In this document: positions 1 to 5,907 of the stretch, piece after piece
Layout: each line of letters begins with the position of its first letter
Numbering within the stretch: the stretch's first letter is position 1
Made by a program: the position numbers and the translations under genes
Assembly (NCBI GenBank): GCA_944391255.1
Contig: CALXSW010000037.1
Span: 1 to 5,907, forward strand
Source: an uncultured Clostridia bacterium
GTDB lineage: Bacteria > Bacillota > Clostridia > UBA1381
Length of the DNA: 5,907 bases
Reading direction: 5' to 3'
The notes under the pieces: model-generated
Database searches by the model: none
The model's input: only the letters and a program-made list of their open reading frames with translations
What the model was told of the DNA's origin: nothing

Positions 1-244
1 AAATCCCTGTCGCTATCCTGAGCCATTTTCCGCCTATATCGTTTGCTGTCTTGATTATCGTATCGCCACTTTTATATATCGCCGATGTCGCGGCAAACAA
101 TCCGAATCCCACTCCCGTGTAAATAAAAAGTGAGATCCATGCGGAGCTTCCTATCAGCTCTATAAGCATTCGCGGATATGAGAGCAGTATTTTTCCGGTA
201 AGCGCCACTATTGCAAGCGATGTTATCTGTTTATTAGCCAGCAT
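1..244 (-). CDS. GerB-family spore germination permease, N-terminal part (runs off left edge)
   Basis: This is the first 81 residues of a membrane protein that continues beyond the window. It starts MLANKQITSLAIVALTGKIL and continues with an SYPRMLIELIG...SAWISLF segment. That layout (short polar start, first membrane helix, a Pro-Arg turn, then a Trp-containing second helix) fits the GerB / endospore germination permease family of the APC superfamily. In this family the B subunit binds the germinant, often an amino acid, in the inner spore membrane and works with the A and C subunits. Helices are likely at about residues 6-24 and 30-55. The ATG at 242-244 is preceded by AGAGGGTG six bases upstream, which lies over the last codons of gerA, so translation is probably coupled to gerA. 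The call is by motif and context; which germinant it senses cannot be told. Confidence 0.85.
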   Translation of the reverse strand, partial: MLANKQITSLAIVALTGKILLSYPRMLIELIGSSAWISLFIYTGVGFGLFAATSAIYKSGDTIIKTANDIGGKWLRIATGI

Positions 245-249
245 TAAAA

Positions 250-1845
250 TCACCCTCTGTATTTATTTTTTGAAAGCCATCTGCGGCTTATATTATCCTC
301 ATTTTTATCGTTCTTTGTTTTGAGGAAATGCGGACGCCGCTCCATTGACCATATTTTTGCAGTTTTTATAGTGCTGCTCATATTGTTATCGTTAAAGCTC
401 ATATCCGGAGCTAAGAACGGCATTCCGAATGTTGTCACGCTTCCAAGGTACAGGCTGTATAAAACTATGCCTATAGCTATGCCGTAAAGTCCAAGCACTG
501 CGGCAAGTCCTATAAATACAAGACGTAAAACTCTGTATGTCCAGCCGAGAGTGTAATCGGCTGTCGCAAATGAGCCTATACCGGTTATAGCTATAACTAT
601 TATCATAAGCGGACTTACTATCTTAGCGCTTACAGCCGCCTGTCCAAGTATAAGACCTCCAACTATGCCAAGACTTGACCCAATAGGCGAGGGCATTCTG
701 ATACCTGCCTCGCGTATCAGCTCGAACGATATATTCATTAAAAGCAGCTCGACGACACTCGGGAACGGCACATTTTCGCGCGCCGCGCTTATAGAATAAA
801 GGAGATAAGTCGGTATTATCTCATTATTATACAGCGTTATCGCAAGATACAGAGCCGGCAGCAGGAGCGACAGAAACATTCCTATGATACGTATGAGCCT
901 TGACATAAGGCTGAATGGAACATTGAGATATTCGTCAGCCGCTGTATGAGTCAGCTCAAACGCGTTTGACGGCATTATAAGCGCTCTCGGAGATCCATTC
1001 ATTATAAGAACACACCGCCCCTCGCTCAAAGCGCGCGCCGCTCTGTCAGGACGCTCCGTGGCAAGTATCTGAGGGGTGAGCAGCATTTTTCTGTCCTCTA
1101 TAAGCATCTGTATCTGCTCTATGCTTATTATATATTCCGTAGATATCCCGTCAAGCCGTCTTTTGACCTCATGCACAAGCTTGTCATTTGCGATATCATT
1201 TATATAAAGAAGAACTCCGCGCGTTTTTGAGCTGTTTCCGACTGTAACGCCCTCCGCGATAAGCTTTTCATTTTTAATTATCTTTCTGACAAGAGCCGTG
1301 TTCGTCCTGAGCATTTCGCCGAACGCCTCCTGCGGTCCGTATATCGACTGCTCATTTTCCGGCTTGTTTATTGAACGGTGTTCCCAGCTTCTGACGTCAA
1401 AAATAAACGCGTCTGATATCCCGTCAACAAACAGCGCGCACGAACCGAAATTTATTTCGTCACATATCTTATCAAAATCATTTTGAACTGAAGCCTGACA
1501 ATGGGTCGTAAACTTTTCGTATATGTCCGATACGATCACTTCATTTTCAACGAAAGGCAGCTCTATCAAAGATTTTATCACATTATTATTTATCGATTCA
1601 CTGTTAGACATACCGTCAAAAAAGACGATAAACGCCTGTATATCATTTTTAAGCTTTATTTTCCGCACAACGACATCATTATTTACTGACACATTATATC
1701 TTTTATTTATATATGCGATATTTTTCTCATATGAATCAAAAACATAATCGCGCGTATATTCTTTTTCTTCGCGCGCGTCATACTCAGGCTTATTTTCACT
1801 GCTCAATTCAAAATCATCATATTTTTTCACCGGAAAAGATGCCAT
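250..1845 (-). CDS. GerA-family spore germination receptor subunit A
   Basis: This 531-residue protein is full length for the GerA family (GerAA, GerBA, SpoVAF type). In that family the A subunits assemble in the spore inner membrane as nutrient-gated ion channels with B and C subunits. Visible hallmarks in order are: the N-terminal soluble domain (about 40-290) with NDVVVRKIKL and IVFFDGM near 56-79; GPQEAFGEMLRTNTALVRK at 170-188; ERPDRAARALSEGRCVLIMN at 264-283; and PFP...E...M...FELIREAGIRMPSPIG at 360-389, followed by GIVGGLILGQAAV. Membrane helices are likely near 317-340, 390-407, 410-428 and 437-468. The tail is short, polar and basic. The annotated ATG touches its Shine-Dalgarno sequence (AAAGGAG directly before ATG), and an in-frame stop lies two codons upstream. 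A GTG at 1828-1830 (codon 6) is therefore a possible true start. The gene heads a minus-strand operon with the GerB-type permease, divergent from parA. SpoVAF-like identity is possible but less likely given the GerB partner. Confidence 0.95.
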   Translation of the reverse strand: MASFPVKKYDDFELSSENKPEYDAREEKEYTRDYVFDSYEKNIAYINKRYNVSVNNDVVVRKIKLKNDIQAFIVFFDGMSNSESINNNVIKSLIELPFVENEVIVSDIYEKFTTHCQASVQNDFDKICDEINFGSCALFVDGISDAFIFDVRSWEHRSINKPENEQSIYGPQEAFGEMLRTNTALVRKIIKNEKLIAEGVTVGNSSKTRGVLLYINDIANDKLVHEVKRRLDGISTEYIISIEQIQMLIEDRKMLLTPQILATERPDRAARALSEGRCVLIMNGSPRALIMPSNAFELTHTAADEYLNVPFSLMSRLIRIIGMFLSLLLPALYLAITLYNNEIIPTYLLYSISAARENVPFPSVVELLLMNISFELIREAGIRMPSPIGSSLGIVGGLILGQAAVSAKIVSPLMIIVIAITGIGSFATADYTLGWTYRVLRLVFIGLAAVLGLYGIAIGIVLYSLYLGSVTTFGMPFLAPDMSFNDNNMSSTIKTAKIWSMERRPHFLKTKNDKNEDNISRRWLSKNKYRG

Positions 1846-1983
1846 CTCCTTTACAATATATTCTTTTTTATCTTAACCTCAACAGAAAAATTTATGCATA
1901 AACGCTTTGATTTTCACATATTATTTAATAAAGTGGAAAAATTTACTTTTAAATTGTCATTTTTCTTTTATTCTGTCATAATA

Positions 1984-1995
1984 TATTCGTCAAAA
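1984..1995 (-). promoter_or_regulatory. candidate Spo0A box
   Basis: On the minus strand this reads TTTTGACGAATA. It matches the known TGNCGAA core of the Spo0A-binding box exactly and the longer TTTTGTCGAAAA form at 10 of 12 positions. It sits 17 bases before parS and about 35 bases before the parA -35 box. It also lies upstream of gerA on the other strand. A 7-base core can occur by chance in a region this size, so this is only a candidate. Confidence 0.3.
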
Positions 1996-2012
1996 TATAA
2001 AAATTTTAAAAA

Positions 2013-2028
2013 TGTTTCACGTGAAACA
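2013..2028. promoter_or_regulatory. parS: parS centromere site (ParB/Spo0J binding site)
   Basis: The 16 bases TGTTTCACGTGAAACA are a perfect palindrome and identical to the consensus chromosomal parS of Bacillus and other bacteria. The palindrome extends three further bases on each side (2010-2031). ParB loads here, binds CTP, closes as a clamp and slides to neighbouring DNA. The site then recruits SMC/condensin and is acted on by ParA. It lies 71 bases upstream of parA, just before the parA -35 box, and the ParB encoded downstream has parS-type rather than Noc-type recognition residues. No second parS copy is seen in the window. Confidence 0.97.
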
Positions 2029-2056
2029 TTTACAAATAGAAAATTTGTGGTATAAT
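2029..2056 (+). promoter_or_regulatory. sigma-A-type promoter of parA-parB
   Basis: A -35 box TTTACA (2029-2034) and a perfect -10 box TATAAT (2051-2056) are separated by 16 bases. A TG one base before the -10 box (2048-2049) adds an extended -10 element. Transcription would start near 2063, giving an untranslated leader of about 37 bases with GGAG at 2090-2093, six bases before the parA ATG. The -35 box begins on the base right after parS, so ParB bound at parS would be expected to touch the RNA polymerase site. Autoregulation is inferred, not shown. Confidence 0.8.
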
Positions 2057-2099
2057 AATATAGTAAATAAAAATGTATTATAAAGGTATGGAGATTTAA

Positions 2100-2864
2100 A
2101 TGGGAAAAGTAATTGCTGTTACCAATCAGAAAGGCGGGGTAGGGAAAACCACCACGTCTGTAAATCTTTCTTCCTGTCTCGCATATGAGGGTAAAAAAAC
2201 ACTTGTTGTAGACTGCGATCCGCAGAGCAACACAACGAGCGGACTCGGCTATGAGCATGGGAGCTATGAGCTTTCTATATATGACTGCCTTATAGATCCA
2301 TCAAAGATCAAGGACGCTGTTATAGAAACAAAATATAAAAATCTCTATCTTCTGCCGTCATCGTCAGATCTTTCTGCCGCTGAAATAGAGCTTGCTTTTG
2401 AGGATAAGAGAGAAATGTTTCTGAAAAACGCTCTTGACAAGATCAAAAATGATTATGATTACATAATTATAGACGCTCCTCCGGCTCTCGGAATGATCAC
2501 TATCAATATTATGACAGCGTGCGACAGTGTTCTTATACCTATCCAATGCGAATATTACGCATTAGAGGGACTTTCACAGCTTATAAGCACAATAAGAAAG
2601 ATAAAAAACACATATAACAAGAAAATTGAAATTGAGGGTGTTCTCGGCACGATGTATGACGGACGCACAAACCTGTCTATACAGGTTCTTGACGAGGTAA
2701 AAAAGTATTTTCCCGATCTTGTGTATAAGTCAATAATCCCGAGAAATGTGCGTCTTTCCGAAGCACCGAGCTTTGGCGAACCGATCATAAAATATGACAG
2801 AACGTCAAAGGGCGCGGACGCGTATATGAACTTAGCGAAGGAGGTCATAAGAAAAAATGGCTAA
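2100..2864 (+). CDS. parA: ParA/Soj chromosome-partitioning ATPase
   Basis: A 254-residue deviant Walker-A ATPase of the usual length for chromosomal ParA (Soj). The P-loop KGGVGKTT is at 11-18 with signature Lys11 and catalytic Lys16. Asp40 lies in VDCDPQ, and the Walker B strand YIIIDAPP is at 121-128. Arg189 in DGRT lies at the position known in Bacillus Soj to bind DNA. ATP-bound dimers bind DNA non-specifically, and ParB stimulates hydrolysis, which moves or separates origins. In Bacillus, Soj also modulates DnaA, so the same role is plausible here. The start is supported by GGAG six bases upstream and by the family N-terminus MGKVIAVTNQKGG. There is no membrane-targeting extension as in MinD. 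The stop lies inside the parB start region, an 8-base overlap, so the two genes are co-translated. Confidence 0.97.
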   Translation: MGKVIAVTNQKGGVGKTTTSVNLSSCLAYEGKKTLVVDCDPQSNTTSGLGYEHGSYELSIYDCLIDPSKIKDAVIETKYKNLYLLPSSSDLSAAEIELAFEDKREMFLKNALDKIKNDYDYIIIDAPPALGMITINIMTACDSVLIPIQCEYYALEGLSQLISTIRKIKNTYNKKIEIEGVLGTMYDGRTNLSIQVLDEVKKYFPDLVYKSIIPRNVRLSEAPSFGEPIIKYDRTSKGADAYMNLAKEVIRKNG

Positions 2865-3714
2865 AAAAGGTCTTGGCAGAGGCTTAGGCTCTCTCTTTGA
2901 GGAAAACAGCGCGTCTGAATCGCAGGATCCCGACAGCGTTGTAAGTATTCGTATAAGTCTTATAGAGCCAAACAAAAATCAGCCTCGTAAACGATTTGAC
3001 AAGGAAAAGATAGATGTTTTAGCCGACTCTATAAAAGAACATGGTGTTATACAGCCGATCATAGTGACAAAATCAGGTGACATGTACCGTATAGTCGCCG
3101 GCGAAAGACGCTGGCGCGCCGCGAAAAAAGCCGGACTTTCAGAAATACCTGTAGTTATAAGAGATTATACAGATATAGAAATAGCTCAGATAGCGCTTAT
3201 TGAAAATCTTCAGCGTGAGGATCTGAACCCGATCGAAGAAGCTATAGGATACAGATCACTTATAGACAATTTCAATATGACGCAGGAAGCTGTTTCGGAA
3301 ACGATAGGGAAGTCACGAAGCGCAATAGCGAACTCGATACGTTTACTGTCCCTTGATGAGCCGATACAGAATAAGCTGATATCAGGCGAAATATCAAGCG
3401 GTCATGCCCGCGCGCTGCTTTCACTCGAAAGCTCCGAGGCACGTCTTACACTTCTTGACGCTATCCTTGAAAAGGGGCTTAACGTCAGACAGACCGAAGC
3501 GCTCGCAAAGCAGCTGCAAAACGCCCGTCCGCCGCGCAAAAAGCCTGAAATAGATGAACAGGTACAGGCGGAATACGAGTCCATGCAGGACCGTCTTTCA
3601 TCTCACTTCGGCACAAAGGTCAAGCTTGTTCACACAAATAACAAGCGCGGCAAAATTGAAATTGAATATTTCGGCAACGAGGATCTCGAAAGAATACTGA
3701 ATATGCTGATGTAA
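2857..3714 (+). CDS. parB: ParB/Spo0J parS-binding CTPase
   Basis: A 285-residue chromosomal ParB. The N-terminal KKGLGRGLGSLF (3-14) is the conserved ParA-interacting segment. The CTP-binding fold carries NQPRKRF (41-47), GERRWRA (82-88) and ENLQRE (116-121). A helix-turn-helix domain spans about 140-190, with GKSRSAIANSIRLL and SGHARALL. A variable linker and a C-terminal dimerisation domain (about 235-285) follow. The residues that separate ParB from its paralogue Noc are Arg154, Ser160, Ser165 and Gly182 here. The Arg and Gly match ParB, whereas Noc has Gln/Lys/Lys/Arg, so binding to the parS at 2013-2028 is expected. The ATG overlaps the end of parA and is preceded by a strong AAGGAGGT (2838-2845), 11 bases upstream. 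The protein loads on parS, slides as a clamp and recruits SMC. Confidence 0.97.
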   Translation: MAKKGLGRGLGSLFEENSASESQDPDSVVSIRISLIEPNKNQPRKRFDKEKIDVLADSIKEHGVIQPIIVTKSGDMYRIVAGERRWRAAKKAGLSEIPVVIRDYTDIEIAQIALIENLQREDLNPIEEAIGYRSLIDNFNMTQEAVSETIGKSRSAIANSIRLLSLDEPIQNKLISGEISSGHARALLSLESSEARLTLLDAILEKGLNVRQTEALAKQLQNARPPRKKPEIDEQVQAEYESMQDRLSSHFGTKVKLVHTNNKRGKIEIEYFGNEDLERILNMLM

Positions 3715-3732
3715 CACGAAAGGATCGATAAA

Positions 3733-4218
3733 ATGACACAGGAAACAACGCTATTAATAATAGGTGTGGTCGGATTGATAGCCATTATTTCAATAATAAT
3801 GAATCTGATCAACTCATCTAAAATAAAGGACATAATGGAATTTTCAGAAGACGGTGATCTTGTCGAAAATCTTGAAAAATATTACAGCAGTATCAGAGAT
3901 ATGCAGAAGAAATTCAAGAGCACTCAGACAGGCGCCATATCTGACAGAATATCCGCATGCGAGGGCAAATCAAATCTTTCGCTTTCTAAGGTAGGCATAA
4001 TTCACTTTAACGCCTATGACGATGTGAGAGGAAACCAGAGTTTTTCTCTCGCAGTCCTCAACAGCTACAACGACGGCTATGTCATAACTTCGCTTTACGG
4101 CAGTAATTCCTCAAACACATATGTAAGAAATATAAAAGAGGGAAAAAGTGACATAAAACTTTTAGAGGAAGAAGAACAGGCCATAAGCCGCGCAATGGGC
4201 GTAAATAATATAAACTAA
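3733..4218 (+). CDS. membrane-anchored DUF4446 family protein
   Basis: This 161-residue protein has one N-terminal membrane helix (about 6-27), a charged, probably coiled-coil stretch (about 40-75), and a small C-terminal domain. The domain shows KVGIIHFNAYDDVRGNQSFS (86-105), then LAVLN, GYVITSLYG and a final acidic EEEEQAI. This pattern of a Val-Gly-Ile strand, an aromatic/Asp turn, SFSLA(L/V)L and then a VITS strand is that of DUF4446, a family of unknown function. As I recall, DUF4446 is often found beside parB in clostridia. AAAGGA at 3719-3724 lies eight bases before the ATG. The gene follows parB by 18 bases with no terminator between, so it is probably in the parAB transcript. A membrane role linked to origin positioning is only a guess from context. 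The family call is from memory of its motif. Confidence 0.85.
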   Translation: MTQETTLLIIGVVGLIAIISIIMNLINSSKIKDIMEFSEDGDLVENLEKYYSSIRDMQKKFKSTQTGAISDRISACEGKSNLSLSKVGIIHFNAYDDVRGNQSFSLAVLNSYNDGYVITSLYGSNSSNTYVRNIKEGKSDIKLLEEEEQAISRAMGVNNIN

Positions 4219-4227
4219 AAATCTTTA

Positions 4228-4275
4228 TCGGAGCCTGTCACTTCCGGCTTTTCTGCCGGAACATACAGAGTCCGA
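4228..4275. repeat. imperfect inverted repeat / candidate structured RNA element
   Basis: The arms 4228-4248 and 4255-4275 are complementary at 16 of 21 positions around a six-base TTTTCT loop. Folded as RNA, this gives a 7-bp apical stem (TTCCGGC/GCCGGAA), a 3x3 internal loop, a 4-bp stem (CTGT/ACAG), a 2x2 internal loop and a 5-bp basal stem (TCGGA/TCCGA). There is no U-run after it on the plus strand, so it is not a standard intrinsic terminator. It begins 10 bases after the DUF4446 stop codon. It could be an RNA processing or stabilising hairpin, a weak terminator, or a protein-binding palindrome. Confidence 0.55.
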
Positions 4276-4283
4276 AATAAAAG

Positions 4284-4306
4284 CATAAGACGCGCACCGG
4301 CTTATG
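4284..4306. repeat. small inverted repeat
   Basis: CATAAG (4284-4289) and CTTATG (4301-4306) are exact reverse complements separated by 11 bases. The second arm ends 15 bases before the Shine-Dalgarno of the next gene. A 6-bp AT-rich stem with a long loop is weak and may be chance. It is listed because, with the larger hairpin before it, it occupies much of the 124-base gap. Confidence 0.25.
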
Positions 4307-4342
4307 TCATATAACAAATGAAAGGAGCCTACCACACAGCAA

Positions 4343-4786
4343 ATGAGCAAGAAACAGAAAAATCCAAATTCAAACAGCTCTATGTTTCTCTACACCGCTT
4401 TAATATTTGTAGTCGCGCTGATACTGATCATAATAGCATTTTTCGGTCAGAAAAATCTAATGGATCTAAGACGCACAACTGACGCGATGTCGGAGCCTGA
4501 GCAGACAGAAACTATTGCGGATCAAACACCGTCACCGGAGCCGCGCAACGATGAGCTTGCCGTAATGGCAAACACGATATCCACATTGCAGGCTGAAAAT
4601 ACAACGTTAAAATCATCAGTTGATATATATGAAAAGCTGCTTGCGGCGAACGGATATATTTCATCAGGAAATAATGCGGAAGCGGAAAAAATAATTTCTG
4701 AAATAAATTCCGCTGACTTAACAGGTGATCAATTAATTTTATATAATCAAATATTAACAACAGTTAATGAAGGAAAGGAACAATAA
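4343..4786 (+). CDS. small membrane protein of unknown function, coiled-coil/TPR-like C-terminus
   Basis: I do not recognise this 147-residue protein. It has a short basic Asn/Ser-rich start (MSKKQKNPNSNSS), one membrane helix at about 14-34, and an acidic Pro/Thr/Glu-rich linker (48-70). A heptad-like helix (about 71-100, ISTLQAENTTLKSS) leads into YEKLLAANGYISSGNNAEAEKI at about 96-117. That last part resembles a single TPR-type helical hairpin. The topology suggests a cytoplasmic N-terminus and the rest outside the membrane. The ATG is the only in-frame start, because a TGA lies just upstream. Its best Shine-Dalgarno (AAAGGAG, 4321-4327) is 15 bases away, unusually far. The gene ends 3 bases before serS, so the two are probably co-transcribed. 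Codon use matches its neighbours and gives no sign of transfer. Confidence 0.8.
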   Translation: MSKKQKNPNSNSSMFLYTALIFVVALILIIIAFFGQKNLMDLRRTTDAMSEPEQTETIADQTPSPEPRNDELAVMANTISTLQAENTTLKSSVDIYEKLLAANGYISSGNNAEAEKIISEINSADLTGDQLILYNQILTTVNEGKEQ

Positions 4787-4789
4787 AAA

Positions 4790-5907
4790 ATGTTAGACAT
4801 CAAAGTATTAAGAAACGAACCTGACAGAATAAGAGAGGCACTCAAGAAAAGATACAACGATCTTGACATAACTCCGGCAATAGAGCTCGATAAGGAAAGA
4901 CGCGCTATTCTTTCAGACGTTGAGCAGAAAAAGGCAAAGCAGAACGAGATCTCTAAAAAAGTACCTGCAATGAAGAAAGCAGGCGAGGACGTGACTGCTG
5001 TATTTGCTGAGATGAAAGAGCTTTCAAACGAGATCAAGGAAGATGATGAAAAGGTAAGAGATATCGACGCTAAGCTTCGTGATTTCATGCTCAGAATTCC
5101 TAATATCCCTAACGATACAGTTCCTGTAGGAAAGGACGATACAGAAAATATCGAAATGAGAAGAAACGGAACTCCGCGTGAATTCACATTTGAACCAAAG
5201 CCGCACTGGGATCTCGGCACAGGTCTTGATATCCTTGATTTTGAAAGAGGAACAAAGATAGCCGGAACAAGATTTACAGTATACAAGGGTCTTGGCGCAA
5301 GACTTGAAAGAGCTGTAATAACATATTTCCTCAACTCTCACACAGAACACGGCTACACAGAAATTTTCCCGCCGTACATGGTAAACCGCGCATCAATGAC
5401 AGGCACAGGTCAGCTTCCTAAGTTTGAGGAGGACGCGTTCAAGGTTGTAAATAACGGTTTCTTCCTTATCCCTACAGCGGAAGTTCCTGTTACAAACCTT
5501 CACAGAGATGAGATCCTTTCAGGCGATCAGCTCCCGATCAAATACTGCGCATATTCAGCATGTTTCAGAGCCGAGGCAGGAAGCGCCGGCAGAGATACAA
5601 GAGGTATTATCCGTCAGCACCAGTTCAACAAGGTAGAAATGGTTAAGTTCACAAAGCCTGAGGACAGCTACGCAGAGCTTGAATCATTGACAAATGACGC
5701 TGAAAGACTTCTTCAGGGACTCGGCCTGCCATACAGAGTTGTAACACTTTCAACAGGCGACCTCGGTTTCTCATCAGCAAAGACATATGACGTTGAAGTA
5801 TGGATGCCTTCATACAACAGATATGTTGAAATATCGTCATGCTCAAACTTTGAAGACTATCAGGCAAGACGCGCTAATATCCGTTACAAGGAAACACCAA
5901 AGGACAA
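4790..5907 (+). CDS. serS: seryl-tRNA synthetase (serS), cut by right edge
   Basis: The first 372 residues of a class II seryl-tRNA synthetase of roughly 425 residues usual length. It activates serine with ATP and charges tRNA-Ser. The N-terminus MLDIKVLRNEPDRIREAL leads into the long antiparallel coiled-coil arm (about 30-100) that contacts the tRNA long variable arm. The motif 1 region lies at about 162-195 (FTVYKGLGARLERA...IFPP). The serine/adenylate loop TAEVPVTNLHRDE is at 229-241. Motif 2 is FRAEAGSAGRDTRGIIRQHQ at 259-278, and EISSCSNFEDYQARR is at 347-361. Motif 3 lies past the edge. AAAGGA at 4774-4779 is ten bases before the ATG. Only three bases separate it from the upstream gene, and no T-box leader is seen either directly upstream or in the gap at 4219-4342. 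The reading frame is open throughout. Confidence 0.98.
   Translation, partial: MLDIKVLRNEPDRIREALKKRYNDLDITPAIELDKERRAILSDVEQKKAKQNEISKKVPAMKKAGEDVTAVFAEMKELSNEIKEDDEKVRDIDAKLRDFMLRIPNIPNDTVPVGKDDTENIEMRRNGTPREFTFEPKPHWDLGTGLDILDFERGTKIAGTRFTVYKGLGARLERAVITYFLNSHTEHGYTEIFPPYMVNRASMTGTGQLPKFEEDAFKVVNNGFFLIPTAEVPVTNLHRDEILSGDQLPIKYCAYSACFRAEAGSAGRDTRGIIRQHQFNKVEMVKFTKPEDSYAELESLTNDAERLLQGLGLPYRVVTLSTGDLGFSSAKTYDVEVWMPSYNRYVEISSCSNFEDYQARRANIRYKETPKD

Noticed and set aside
1855..1882. Minus-strand TTGAGG, 16 bases, TATATT as a gerA promoter.
   Set aside because: The -10 box would be only nine bases before the ATG, so the transcript would start at or inside the ribosome site. No convincing sigma-G type pair (GNATR, CATNNTA) was found in the region either.
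1298..1901. Several plus-strand open frames of 60-75 codons opposite gerA.
   Set aside because: They are antisense to a well-supported gerA gene and lack ribosome sites or recognisable motifs.
1891..1902. A 12-bp AT-rich perfect palindrome, TTTATGCATAAA, upstream of gerA.
   Set aside because: It is short and AT-rich in AT-rich DNA, and matches no operator I can name. It is likely chance.
1930..2056. DnaA-box-like sequences (AGTGGAAAA, TGTGGTATA) suggesting an origin.
   Set aside because: Each has two or more mismatches to TTATCCACA or its complement, and there is no cluster. oriC is not shown within this window.
1968..2258. Minus-strand open frame of 96 codons covering parS and the parA start.
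   Set aside because: It overlaps the conserved parA N-terminus and the promoter/parS region, and its translation resembles no family.
3291..3302. Partial parS-like palindrome GTTTCGGAAAC inside parB.
   Set aside because: It lacks the central CACGTG and is explained by the coding sequence.
2620..3666. A 14-base direct repeat (AAAATTGAAATTGA) in parA and parB.
   Set aside because: Both copies encode a Lys-Ile-Glu-Ile-Glu type strand in AT-rich codons. It is too short and simple to suggest a functional repeat.
2857..3714. Identity as Noc (nucleoid occlusion) rather than ParB.
   Set aside because: Recognition residues Arg154 and Gly182 are ParB-like, a ParA partner overlaps the gene, and a perfect parS lies upstream. 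No Noc site was seen.
4287..4315. A promoter for the small membrane gene with -10 TATAAC at 4310-4315.
   Set aside because: No acceptable -35 box lies at the right distance, and the start would fall on the ribosome binding site.
4747..5350. Long minus-strand open frames of 195 and 108 codons opposite serS.
   Set aside because: They lie antisense to a clear, conserved serS frame, have low-complexity Ser-rich translations and no family features. They are mirror frames.

Overview
The window looks like chromosomal, origin-proximal DNA from an endospore-forming anaerobic Firmicute, probably of class Clostridia. This rests on three things: a parS-parA-parB locus followed by a DUF4446 gene and serS, a GerA/GerB-type spore germination receptor operon, and moderate-to-low GC with frequent AGA and ATA codons. 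No species can be named from the sequence.

Left part, minus strand (1-1845): a GerA-family germinant receptor subunit is followed after 5 bases by the start of a GerB-family permease that runs off the left edge. The permease ribosome binding site lies over the end of gerA, so the two are probably translationally coupled. A gerC-type lipoprotein gene would be expected beyond the left edge but cannot be seen.

Centre (1846-2099): an AT-rich divergent intergenic region. It carries a perfect 16-bp parS site, a strong housekeeping-type promoter whose -35 box starts on the base after parS, and a candidate Spo0A box. The arrangement suggests that ParB bound at parS, and possibly Spo0A, affect parAB transcription and may influence gerA.

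Right part, plus strand (2100-5907): parA (soj) and parB (spo0J) overlap by 8 bases. A membrane-anchored DUF4446 protein follows after 18 bases. After a 124-base gap holding an imperfect 48-base inverted repeat, there is an unrecognised small membrane protein with a coiled-coil-like segment. It is followed 3 bases later by serS (seryl-tRNA synthetase), cut off by the right edge.

The chromosome-segregation genes form one functional unit: ParA ATPase, ParB CTPase clamp and parS centromere. The germination genes form another, and serS is housekeeping. I see no mobile element, CRISPR array, rRNA or tRNA gene, and no clear new defence or biosynthetic system. The least explained parts are the two small membrane proteins between parB and serS, the structured gap between them, and the packing of parS, promoter and putative 0A box next to a spore gene.
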